Source: JAAYUD01 sp036846645 (lineage in GTDB: Bacteria > Bacteroidota > Bacteroidia > Bacteroidales > Bacteroidaceae). From it: DNA of 26,132 nucleotides. The translations under genes were made by a program, and so were the position numbers. The stretch covers positions 1 to 26,132 of the forward strand of contig DAIUBN010000019.1 of assembly GCA_036846645.1 (NCBI GenBank). The letters are read 5' to 3'. Under the pieces are notes generated by a model. The model was not told the origin of the DNA and ran no database searches. It worked only from the letters and a program-made list of their open reading frames with translations. Positions 14,992 through 22,149 of this stretch are shown here, in pieces; within the stretch, counting starts at the first letter, position 1, and each line of letters begins with the position of its first letter.

Positions 14992-15052
14992 GCGATAATC
15001 TTTGTTCTATTTAAATAGATTCAAATGATTATCGCTTTTGTTATTCTTTTTC
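14992..15052. terminator. Nested hairpin with T-rich tail between buk and yifB
   Basis: Arms GCGATAATC (14992-15000) and GATTATCGC (15027-15035) pair perfectly. Inside them TTTG and CAAA can extend the stem, and the centre is a perfect 14-base palindrome (15006-15019). A T-rich tail (TTTTGTTATTCTTTTT) follows on the plus strand, as for a buk terminator. The A-rich mirror suits yifB less well. Confidence 0.55.
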
Positions 15053-15084
15053 ATACCATATTATATATAGGGCTCACGTTCTTG

Positions 15085-16623
15085 TTATCCTGCCCAATTC
15101 TGTCTGTCCAGGTTGCGATAGCCTATTGCTTCCTTCAGGTGATAGGGCTTGATATTTTCCGAGTTATCGAGGTCGGCAATTGTTCGGGCTACTTTCAAAA
15201 TACGGTCGTATGCTCTAGCCGATAAATCGAACATTTCCATTGCGTTTTTCAACATTTTCAGTTCATCAACTTCGAGATGAGCATACTTCTCTAAAAGTTT
15301 TGAATTCATTTGAGCATTACAATGGATAGAGGGATAGTCGGCATATCTTTCTTCTTGAATCTTGCGTGCCGTGATTACTCGTTGGCGAATCTCTACACTG
15401 GTTTCACCTCTTCGTGCATCTGATATCTTATCGAAAGGAACAGGCACTATTTCTATCTGAATATCAATTCGGTCGAGTAACGGGCCTGATATTTTATTGA
15501 GATATTTTTGTACTTGTCCCGGTTGGCAGGTACATTGTTTCGTTGGATGGTTGTAGTAACCGCAAGGACAAGGATTCATTGAAGCTACCAACATAAATCC
15601 TGCCGGATAGTCTATACTGTATTTTACCCTCGAAATACAGATCTTTCTATCTTCAAGGGGTTGCCTTAGTACCTCGAGCACACTTCTATTAAACTCAGGT
15701 AGTTCGTCTAGAAAAAGAACACCGTTGTGCGAAAGACTTATTTCGCCTGGCTGCGGATAGACACCTCCGCCAACCATGGCTACTTGTGAAATGGTATGAT
15801 GGGGGTCCCGAAACGGGCGCGTAGTGATAAGCGAAGTATTTCTGTCGAGTGTACCTGCAACAGAGTGAATCTTGGTTGTTTCTAAACTTTCTCGAAGAGA
15901 TAAAGGTGGCAATATAGATGGCAGTCGCTTGGCCATCATCGATTTGCCACTACCTGGTGCACCAATCATAATGAGATTATGTCCACCAGCAGCTGCCACT
16001 TCTAGTGCTCGCTTCACATTCTCCTGTCCTTTGACATCCGAAAAATCGTAATCGAAGGAATCTTGTTTGGCTTCAAACTCTTTACGGGTATCGACATAAG
16101 TAGGTTCAAGTTCTTTCTTATCTAGAAAGAAATCTATCACCTCTCTGATATTAGAAACCCCATAAACTTTTAGTTTGTTGACAACTCCTGCTTCACGGGC
16201 ATTCTGCTTGGGCACAATCAATCCGTCGAAGTGTTCTTCGTATGCTTTGATAGCAATAGGAAGAGCTCCTTTGATAGGGAGTATCGAACCATCCAGGCTA
16301 AGTTCGCCCATCATCATATATTTACCAAGTTTGTCAGATACGATAAGTTCGCAGGCGGCCAATAGTCCAATGGCGATGGGCAAATCGTATGCAGACCCTT
16401 CTTTTTTGATATAAGCAGGTGCCATATTGACGATGGTATTCATCACCGGAAGTTTGTAATTGGATTGTTGCAAAGCACAAATGATGCGTTGATGACTTTC
16501 TTTGACCGCAGAATCGGGAAGTCCGACCAGATAGAAACAGCATCCACGAGAAGAATTAACTTCGATAGTAATCACTATGGCGTCGATTCCTTCGACGGCG
16601 GCTCCAAAGACTTTTGTAAGCAT
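15085..16623 (-). CDS. comM: YifB/ComM family Mg-chelatase-like AAA+ ATPase
   Basis: 512-residue cytoplasmic AAA+ protein. ComM homologues act as hexameric helicases that promote branch migration during integration of transformed DNA; 'Mg-chelatase' reflects homology only. N-terminal ChlI-like domain (about 1-165, with GLPDSAVKESHQR at 34-46); Walker A GAPGSGKS (221-228); Walker B VLFLDE (302-307); a cysteine cluster NPCPCG...CTC (Cys352, 354, 364, 366) that could bind a metal; C-terminal Mg_chelatase_C domain with LSARAYDRILKVARTIADL. The length is normal. It lies 63 bases downstream of the TlpA-like lipoprotein gene on the same strand, perhaps on one transcript. No other competence gene is nearby. 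Its 3' end faces buk. Confidence 0.94.
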   Translation of the reverse strand: MLTKVFGAAVEGIDAIVITIEVNSSRGCCFYLVGLPDSAVKESHQRIICALQQSNYKLPVMNTIVNMAPAYIKKEGSAYDLPIAIGLLAACELIVSDKLGKYMMMGELSLDGSILPIKGALPIAIKAYEEHFDGLIVPKQNAREAGVVNKLKVYGVSNIREVIDFFLDKKELEPTYVDTRKEFEAKQDSFDYDFSDVKGQENVKRALEVAAAGGHNLIMIGAPGSGKSMMAKRLPSILPPLSLRESLETTKIHSVAGTLDRNTSLITTRPFRDPHHTISQVAMVGGGVYPQPGEISLSHNGVLFLDELPEFNRSVLEVLRQPLEDRKICISRVKYSIDYPAGFMLVASMNPCPCGYYNHPTKQCTCQPGQVQKYLNKISGPLLDRIDIQIEIVPVPFDKISDARRGETSVEIRQRVITARKIQEERYADYPSIHCNAQMNSKLLEKYAHLEVDELKMLKNAMEMFDLSARAYDRILKVARTIADLDNSENIKPYHLKEAIGYRNLDRQNWAG

Positions 16624-16686
16624 AGAGATAATAAGGTTAAGGTTATATAATTAATTAGTTAATCAGGGTATTGGTTATCGAACGCA

Positions 16687-17736
16687 CTATTTTATTGCAA
16701 TCGATATCTGTCGTTTCAAAACATCACCTTTCATGTCTCTTGCAAGGATAACTCCGTCGGGAGCAATTAAGAAATATGAAGGAAGAGTTGTCACGGCATA
16801 TTGGTTGATAATTGCTGAATTGAATCCATTAAAGTCGCACAGTTGCATTCCTTTAATCGAATCTTGTTTGATCGCTTGTTTCCATTGTCCCTTGTCTGTA
16901 TCGACAGAGATGCCGACAAAAGCAAATTTAGGATTGCCATGGAATTCGCTATATAATTGTTTCATTTCAGAGATAGATTCTGCTTTGTTGTTAACCCACG
17001 AAGCCCAAAAGGCTAATAAGACATATTTATCCTTCAATTCGATGGATGAGCGAGATATCGAAGCACCAAATTCGTTGGGCAAAGAGAAATTGGGTGCAAT
17101 TGCTCCCATTCTGGATTTTTCCCATCTAGTGATAAAATCGGAAAGGAGGACTATCTGAGGAGTGTTCTTCAGAGATTTACTGAGCTTGCTAATGACACTT
17201 TTAAGATGGGGATAATCGGGATTCATTTGGTGGACAAAGAATTTATCAATCAAATAGAGATTCACCAGGGAGTTATCATTTTTGACAATGAAGTCTTCTA
17301 CCATTGGTTTGAGAAGGTCGACAGTATAGTTGTTCGAAAAATCTAATTGTTCGAGCAATCCTTTTTTCTTCAACTCTTTCTTGAATTCTTCAAAATCGTC
17401 GTTATAATCGTTGCCTGTTACTTTAAGTGTATAAAGTCTTAGGGCATCACCTTTTATTTTAATATGGTCGTTCTTTTCAAAGTAAATAGGATATTCGGCA
17501 TTGTTGATAGATAAGTAGGCTGCCGATAAGGTATCAACATGTATTTGAGTATCGAACTGGCCGTTGTGAACTGCAATCGTATCAATATAGTCGAAAGAAC
17601 CGTCTTGTCCATAAAGATATATAGAACTTGCCGACAGTCCTTTTATTTCGCCACTGATATGCACCAGACCTTTCTTCTTGCCACACGATGCCAAGCAGAG
17701 TACCAATAATAATAATATGCTGATTTTACTTCTCAT
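16687..17736 (-). CDS. TlpA-like thioredoxin-fold lipoprotein without CxxC
   Basis: 349-residue envelope lipoprotein. The start at 17736 gives a lipoprotein signal ending in LASC; a longer open frame upstream runs into the terminator of the preceding gene and is rejected. After the signal comes a DUF4369-like beta domain (about 20-130: VHISGEIKGLSASSIYLYG), a helical linker, and a C-terminal AhpC/TSA/TlpA-like thioredoxin fold (about 218-349: IAPNFSLPNEFG, then LLAFWASWVNNK). The redox CxxC after FWASW is replaced by Val248-Asn-Asn-Lys251, while the cis-proline loop (TTLPSYF) remains. Thiol-disulfide exchange is therefore unlikely. It may bind a partner or substrate instead. yifB follows after 63 bases. 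Confidence 0.87.
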   Translation of the reverse strand: MRSKISILLLLVLCLASCGKKKGLVHISGEIKGLSASSIYLYGQDGSFDYIDTIAVHNGQFDTQIHVDTLSAAYLSINNAEYPIYFEKNDHIKIKGDALRLYTLKVTGNDYNDDFEEFKKELKKKGLLEQLDFSNNYTVDLLKPMVEDFIVKNDNSLVNLYLIDKFFVHQMNPDYPHLKSVISKLSKSLKNTPQIVLLSDFITRWEKSRMGAIAPNFSLPNEFGASISRSSIELKDKYVLLAFWASWVNNKAESISEMKQLYSEFHGNPKFAFVGISVDTDKGQWKQAIKQDSIKGMQLCDFNGFNSAIINQYAVTTLPSYFLIAPDGVILARDMKGDVLKRQISIAIK

Positions 17737-17759
17737 ATAATATATAACGAATTGACCTG

Positions 17760-17767
17760 CGAAAGTA
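17760..17767 (-). promoter_or_regulatory. Possible -7 box for the TlpA-like lipoprotein
   Basis: TACTTTCG on the minus strand differs from TAnnTTTG by one base, with a T-run (TTTT) 19 bases upstream at the -33 place. It lies just past the previous gene's terminator. Confidence 0.35.
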
Positions 17768-17784
17768 AGGATTAAATTGATAAT

Positions 17785-17821
17785 AAAAAAGGAAATGCCC
17801 GTCAAAATGTTGACGGGCATT
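17785..17821 (-). terminator. Intrinsic terminator of the OmpA-like/TPR lipoprotein gene
   Basis: Perfect 12-bp stem (17821-17810 with 17805-17794) and a 4-base loop, followed on the minus strand by TTCCTTTTTTATTA. It begins about 30 bases after the stop codon. This is the most convincing rho-independent terminator in the window. Confidence 0.9.
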
Positions 17822-17851
17822 AACAATATAAGTTTTTAAGTTAGAACTTGC

Positions 17852-19543
17852 TTATTTTACAAGGCTGCCGAAAGTAGCGTTAGTGAAATATTTAGCAAAT
17901 TCAAGGTCGCTAGCTGCTTTTTTAGCTAAAGAAGAGTTCTTATTGATAGCGCTCTTCAAGCTTTCCATTACCATAGAACTATTGTCTGTGCGAGCACCGA
18001 GAATAGCCATCAAGTAGTCTGTGTAAGAATCAGGGTTAGTAACATTAGATAATGTAGTCTTTGCTTTGTTATAATCCTTAGTCAGGATTTGAGCTAAAGC
18101 TGCACTATTTGTCTTTGTATCACCAAAAGCACTAACTGCTTTGTCATACTGACCTTGAGCAATATAAAGGTTACCAAGAGCTTCGTTAGATTCAGGAGCA
18201 GCAGTTGCTTTACTCAAATAATTCTCAGCTTCAGTCTTGTTGCCTTTCAATAGAGCTACCAAACCTAAGTTGTTATCAACTTCTGGAGCTTCTTTCAAAC
18301 TTGCAGCTTTGCTGAAGTAAGATTCTGCTTTGTCTGTATCGCCATTAGCGTAAGACAAGTTACCTAGGTTGTTGTAAGCACGGTAATCGTTAGGATATAA
18401 CTCGGTAGCCTTTGTATAGATAGCTTCTTTCTTTGCTTTATCGTTGGTAAGAGTTGCAGAATAAAGTAACTCTTCAACATTCAATTTAGAAGGATCGTCG
18501 TTTGCCAAGCTTGCGATTTCTTCGTCAGACTTACCGATATTCTGGTAGTTCAATGACAGACGAGAACGTCTCAGTTGAGGAAGAACGTCTTTTGCGAGTT
18601 TAGAATAAACGGTAGAGATGTTACGGATTTCTGTTTCTCTTTGAGCTGGATCTTGATACATTGAGAGAACGCGAAGGATTAAGTCCTTATCTTGTAAATC
18701 TGATTTAGAAACGAGTTCTTTGAATCCTTCCCAGTCTTGAGCTGTATATTTAGAATCTACAGAAGTATTTAATTTACTTCCTTTAAGTTGTTTGTTGATC
18801 AACTTTGTAGTATTCTTCTCACGATTCTTAGAAAGAGTAGTATTCAAGCTTACACCACCATCAGGAGAAGCGTATGAAGAAACCTCCACATTGTCAACTT
18901 TCTTAGTAGAATCTTTAGAATAAGCAGCTACTTTCTTGTTGAAGTCCTTAGCAGCCTTCATTTGGTTAGCACGAATATTAGCTTGTTGGATAAGGAACAT
19001 AATTTGGTCGTTCAAAGTATCATTGGTGATACGAACGAAATTGTCTTTACCAAGAGCTGTATTAGAAGAAGTCAATGTGTTGTTTACCAGTTCAGAAGTA
19101 GAAATAACACCATCAGCTACTTTTACATCAGGAATAGAAATTGTTTTGCTTCCTTTTTTTGCATTGAAAGTCAAATACAATTCAGATTTAGCCATTTCAG
19201 GTACATACTTGAAGTTGGCTTTCATGGTATAATTACCACCCATCTTGTAAGAAATTGTCTGGTTATTGCCTTCAACTTTCTCGCCTTGGAAATAAGCAGG
19301 AGTTGATTTAGCTTCGCCACCGTTCCATTTCAATACTGGAGTAACTTCTACTGTAGCATTCTTTTTGAAGTACTTTACAGGGAATTTACCATTGATTGTA
19401 ACTGGCACCTGACCACCTACAGCTTCAAGAACCTGAGGAGTGCAAGTGAAGTAATCGGGTGATAGAGCACCCATCTTGCTGCTGCATGAGCAAAGTGCTA
19501 ATACAGCAAATGCCAACAATGGCATAAAAAACTTCTTTGTCAT
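17852..19543 (-). CDS. Lipoprotein with OmpA-like central region and C-terminal TPR repeats
   Basis: 563-residue lipoprotein. The signal has a lipobox near LALCSC, so Cys at about residue 18-20 is the anchor. Residues 20-190 look beta-rich (alternating short strands, many Thr/Lys). Residues about 215-330 resemble the OmpA-like region of Bacteroidetes outer-membrane proteins: SSYASPDGG, LSKNREKN, then DWEGFKELV (270-278) and LPQLRRSRLS. Residues about 370-530 hold TPR-like helical pairs (DYRAYNNLGNLSYANGD, DKAESYFSKAASL, EALGNLYIAQGQYDKA). A peptidoglycan-binding or scaffold role at the outer membrane is inferred. An exact -7 box and a very strong terminator make it a discrete single-gene unit, perhaps well expressed. 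I do not know a gene name for it. Confidence 0.85.
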   Translation of the reverse strand: MTKKFFMPLLAFAVLALCSCSSKMGALSPDYFTCTPQVLEAVGGQVPVTINGKFPVKYFKKNATVEVTPVLKWNGGEAKSTPAYFQGEKVEGNNQTISYKMGGNYTMKANFKYVPEMAKSELYLTFNAKKGSKTISIPDVKVADGVISTSELVNNTLTSSNTALGKDNFVRITNDTLNDQIMFLIQQANIRANQMKAAKDFNKKVAAYSKDSTKKVDNVEVSSYASPDGGVSLNTTLSKNREKNTTKLINKQLKGSKLNTSVDSKYTAQDWEGFKELVSKSDLQDKDLILRVLSMYQDPAQRETEIRNISTVYSKLAKDVLPQLRRSRLSLNYQNIGKSDEEIASLANDDPSKLNVEELLYSATLTNDKAKKEAIYTKATELYPNDYRAYNNLGNLSYANGDTDKAESYFSKAASLKEAPEVDNNLGLVALLKGNKTEAENYLSKATAAPESNEALGNLYIAQGQYDKAVSAFGDTKTNSAALAQILTKDYNKAKTTLSNVTNPDSYTDYLMAILGARTDNSSMVMESLKSAINKNSSLAKKAASDLEFAKYFTNATFGSLVK

Positions 19544-19613
19544 TTGGTTTATTAAATTTACGTTTGAAAATTAGTCTTATTAATTAATGTCTTTCTCTTT
19601 AATGTATCGTTGA

Positions 19614-19621
19614 CAAAGATA
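19614..19621 (-). promoter_or_regulatory. -7 box for the OmpA-like/TPR lipoprotein
   Basis: TATCTTTG on the minus strand is an exact TAnnTTTG match. No clear TTTG lies 19-21 bases upstream. The predicted leader is about 65 bases and AT-rich. Confidence 0.45.
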
Positions 19622-19674
19622 GTGCATTTATGTTAATTTATCATTTTATTCTTATTATTATTCCTCAATAAATG

Positions 19675-20643
19675 CTAAAAGCTACTATTATCCTCATTGT
19701 TTTTTTCATATTTCAGGTTTCTTGGGTGGTGATGAAGTATTTCTTCTTTCAGCATAGACCTGTCAATATGTGTATAAATTTCTGTTGTCGCAATACTCTC
19801 ATGTCCCAACATGCATTGGATAGCTCGAAGATTGGCACCACCTTCTAATAAGTGAGTAGCAAAAGAGTGTCGAAATGTGTGTGGACTTATTGTCTTAGTG
19901 ATTCCAGCTTCTTTGGCATACAATTTTATCATATGAAAAATCATGATTCGTGAAAGATTCTTTTTCAATCGTGCACTGATGAACACATAATCTTCATAAC
20001 CTTTCTTTATGTTGATTAATCTCCTGTCCATTAGATAATATTTGATTTCTTTGATTGCACGCTGAGAAATCGGTACTAATCTTTCTTTTTGCCCTTTTCC
20101 TTCTACTCTGACGAATTCTTCATCAAAATACAAATTGGAAAGTTTGAGATTACATAATTCCGATACTCGGAGACCACAACTATATAGCGTTTCTAAGATG
20201 GCTCTGTTTCTTTGCCCTTCTGCCTTACTTAAATCTACTGCGGCAATGATACGGTCTATTTCTTCTACTGTGAGCACTTCTGGAAGGTGCATTCCAATTC
20301 TAGGTCCTTCGAGCGATTCGCTAGGATCTGTTTCAATAAAATCTTCTAAATACAAGAAACGATAGAATGAGTGAATACCCGAAATAATTCGTGCTTGGGA
20401 GCGAGGATGGATGCCGATATCGTGGAGACCTGCCACAAACTGCTCCAGTTTGTCTAACGTTACATCTAGCAAATCTGTTTGTTCACCTTTTAGAAAATCT
20501 ATCAGTTTACTCAAATCTTGTAGATAAGCATCTACTGTGTTGGGTGATAAAGCTTTCTCCAACACAAGATATTGTTTATATCTAGTGACGATAGTTTTTG
20601 GCTTAGTTTTTTTATTATCAGTACTTTTATTGTCAGATATCAT
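19675..20643 (-). CDS. xerD: Tyrosine recombinase XerD
   Basis: 322-residue site-specific recombinase that, with XerC, resolves chromosome dimers at dif near the terminus, acting with FtsK. N-terminal SAM-like core-binding domain (about 15-105); C-terminal catalytic domain with the full set: Arg159 (CGLRVSEL), Lys183 (EGKGQKERL), His255 and Arg258 (HTFRH), His281 (LGHES) and nucleophile Tyr290 (IYTHID). The segment SPHTFRHSFATHLL is the family signature. No mobile-element context, att repeats or cargo surround it, and it shares a divergent promoter region with aroQ, so a housekeeping XerD is favoured over an integrase. The first 15 or so residues are a lysine-rich extension. Confidence 0.93.
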   Translation of the reverse strand: MISDNKSTDNKKTKPKTIVTRYKQYLVLEKALSPNTVDAYLQDLSKLIDFLKGEQTDLLDVTLDKLEQFVAGLHDIGIHPRSQARIISGIHSFYRFLYLEDFIETDPSESLEGPRIGMHLPEVLTVEEIDRIIAAVDLSKAEGQRNRAILETLYSCGLRVSELCNLKLSNLYFDEEFVRVEGKGQKERLVPISQRAIKEIKYYLMDRRLINIKKGYEDYVFISARLKKNLSRIMIFHMIKLYAKEAGITKTISPHTFRHSFATHLLEGGANLRAIQCMLGHESIATTEIYTHIDRSMLKEEILHHHPRNLKYEKNNEDNSSF

Positions 20644-20661
20644 TTCTTTTTCTTAATTTTG
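20630..20661 (+). promoter_or_regulatory. Promoter for aroQ and its downstream genes
   Basis: TTG (20630-20632), 21 bases, then TAATTTTG (20654-20661), an exact -7 match. It overlaps the start of the divergent xerD coding region. The predicted leader is about 50 bases. Confidence 0.55.
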
Positions 20662-20685
20662 CACGATTATTCGATTATCAGTAAA

Positions 20686-20716
20686 CAAAAGTACAAAAAT
20701 CGGGAGAAAGTAGCAA
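20686..20716 (-). promoter_or_regulatory. Promoter for xerD
   Basis: On the minus strand: TTG (20716-20714), 20 bases, then TACTTTTG (20693-20686), an exact -7 match. The -33 element covers the aroQ ATG region, so the two divergent promoters interlock. Confidence 0.55.
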
Positions 20717-21138
20717 TGAAGATACAGATTATCAATGGTCCAAACATTAATTTATTAGGCAAACGTGAGCCATCCATTTATGGAAACAGAACGTTTGAAA
20801 GCTGTTTGGAAGAGCTTCGAAAGAAGTATGCCGATATTCAGATTGAATATTATCAGTCCAATGTAGAAGGTTTGCTTATCGATTGCATTCAGCAATGTGG
20901 TTTTTCTGTTGATGGAATAGTATTGAATGCCGGCGCCTACACCCATACTTCTATTGCACTTCAAGATGCTATCCGTTCTATTACTGCACCGGTAATCGAA
21001 GTTCATATATCGAATGTTCATTCAAGGGAGTCTTATCGGCATGTGTCGATGATAGCTCCTGCTTGCAAAGGAGTGATTGCCGGATTCGGATTGCATTCTT
21101 ATGATTTGGCTATTCAGGCGTTGCTTGCTGACAAATAG
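20716..21138 (+). CDS. aroQ: 3-Dehydroquinate dehydratase, type II
   Basis: 140-residue cytoplasmic enzyme of the shikimate pathway; it converts 3-dehydroquinate to 3-dehydroshikimate and normally forms a dodecamer. The open frame runs 48 codons further up, but the family start is clearly at 20716: MKIQIINGPNINLLG. The flexible-lid segment has the catalytic Arg17 and Tyr22 (GKREPSIYG). The substrate loop reads NAGAYTHTS, with Ala where many type II enzymes have Pro (NPGAYTH). The catalytic His lies in EVHISNVHSRE, and the late Arg in SYRHVS. It is the first gene of a run with the O-methyltransferase (28-base gap), rbfA, permease and GNAT genes. Confidence 0.96.
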   Translation: MKIQIINGPNINLLGKREPSIYGNRTFESCLEELRKKYADIQIEYYQSNVEGLLIDCIQQCGFSVDGIVLNAGAYTHTSIALQDAIRSITAPVIEVHISNVHSRESYRHVSMIAPACKGVIAGFGLHSYDLAIQALLADK

Positions 21139-21166
21139 ATAACAAAGAGACGAATTATTTCGAGAG

Positions 21167-21805
21167 ATGAAAGAGACGGATGCGATAGAAGATTATATAC
21201 TGAGCCATATTGATAAGGAGAGTGATTATCTGCAAAGGCTTTATCGCGACACTTGTGTCAATCTATTGCGCCCTCGAATGGCATCAGGTCACATACAAGG
21301 CAGGATGTTGAAAATGTTTGTACAGATGATTCGTCCCGAAAATATACTAGAAATAGGAACTTACAGTGGCTATTCTGCTCTTTGCATGGCTGAGGGATTA
21401 GGAGAAAAGGGTCATTTGTATACTTTGGAGATAAACGATGAGCAAGAAGACTTTACCCGTCCTTGGATAGAAGGTTCTGCATTTGCTCAGAAGATTGATT
21501 TCATCATTGGTGATGCCTTGGACGTAGTGCCCAAGATGGATATAATGTTTGATATGGCCTTTATTGATGGTGACAAGCGGCACTATATCGAATATTTTGA
21601 AGTGGTGATGAAGAAATTGAATAAAGGTGGCTATATATTGGCCGATAACACATTGTGGGACGGACATGTATTGTCAACTCCTCCGGAAAGCGATAAGCAG
21701 ACTTGGGGTATTATGGATTTTAACGATTATCTTACGAACGATCCTCGCATCGAAAAGGTTATTCTTCCTTTGCGAGATGGTCTGACAGTTATTAGAAAAT
21801 TATAA
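21167..21805 (+). CDS. O-methyltransferase, family 3 (class I SAM-dependent)
   Basis: 212-residue cytoplasmic methyltransferase of the COMT/caffeoyl-CoA OMT-like group. Motif I is EIGTYSGYS (62-70), the acidic ribose-binding residue is in LEIN (about 88-90), and the metal/catalytic segment is FIDGDKRHY (132-140) with ADN (159-161). These are the residues that bind Mg2+ and the substrate hydroxyls in this family. Bacterial relatives include TrmR, which methylates 5-hydroxyuridine in tRNA to mo5U. With rbfA 11 bases downstream, an RNA substrate is a reasonable guess, but a small catechol-like substrate cannot be excluded. Confidence 0.9.
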   Translation: MKETDAIEDYILSHIDKESDYLQRLYRDTCVNLLRPRMASGHIQGRMLKMFVQMIRPENILEIGTYSGYSALCMAEGLGEKGHLYTLEINDEQEDFTRPWIEGSAFAQKIDFIIGDALDVVPKMDIMFDMAFIDGDKRHYIEYFEVVMKKLNKGGYILADNTLWDGHVLSTPPESDKQTWGIMDFNDYLTNDPRIEKVILPLRDGLTVIRKL

Positions 21806-21816
21806 TAAGATAGATT

Positions 21817-22149
21817 ATGGAAATTACGAGACAAAATAAAATAGCACGTTTGCTACAGAAGGAACTTAGTGAGATGTTCCGCCAGCAAACCAATAAATTG
21901 CATGGTGTATTGATATCAGTCAGTGCAGTAAGGGTGAGTCCTGATATTAGTTATGCTAGAGTGTATATTAGTGTGTTCCCTTCGGAGAAAAGTGAAGAAC
22001 TACTCAACAATATCAATGCGAATATCAAATCTATCCGCTATGAGTTGGGTACCAAAGTACGTTATCAACTTCGCATCATTCCCGAATTGAAATTCTTCCT
22101 TGATGATTCATTGGATTATATAGATAATATTGATTCTTTACTGAAATGA
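21817..22149 (+). CDS. rbfA: Ribosome-binding factor A
   Basis: 110-residue KH-like RNA-binding protein that binds the immature 30S subunit and aids late 16S rRNA 5'-end maturation, notably in the cold. Family traits: RQNKIARLLQKELSEMF at the N-terminus, VRVSPDISYARVYISVFPS in the middle, and RYELGTKVRYQLRIIPELKFFLDDSLDY near the end (given here as successive landmarks). Length is typical for Bacteroidetes. Its stop overlaps the ATG of the permease gene by ATGA (22146-22149), so the two are translationally coupled. Confidence 0.94.
   Translation: MEITRQNKIARLLQKELSEMFRQQTNKLHGVLISVSAVRVSPDISYARVYISVFPSEKSEELLNNINANIKSIRYELGTKVRYQLRIIPELKFFLDDSLDYIDNIDSLLK

Noticed and set aside
17737..17826. 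30-residue N-terminal extension of the TlpA-like protein
   Set aside because: It would cover the terminator hairpin of the preceding gene; the internal ATG gives a proper lipoprotein signal.
19675..20643. XerD-like gene as the integrase of a mobile element
   Set aside because: No flanking direct repeats, tRNA target or cargo genes are seen; neighbours are core genes and the protein matches housekeeping XerD.
20572..20715. Upstream extension of aroQ
   Set aside because: It overlaps xerD on the other strand and contains the aroQ promoter; type II dehydroquinases start at the MKIQIINGPN segment.
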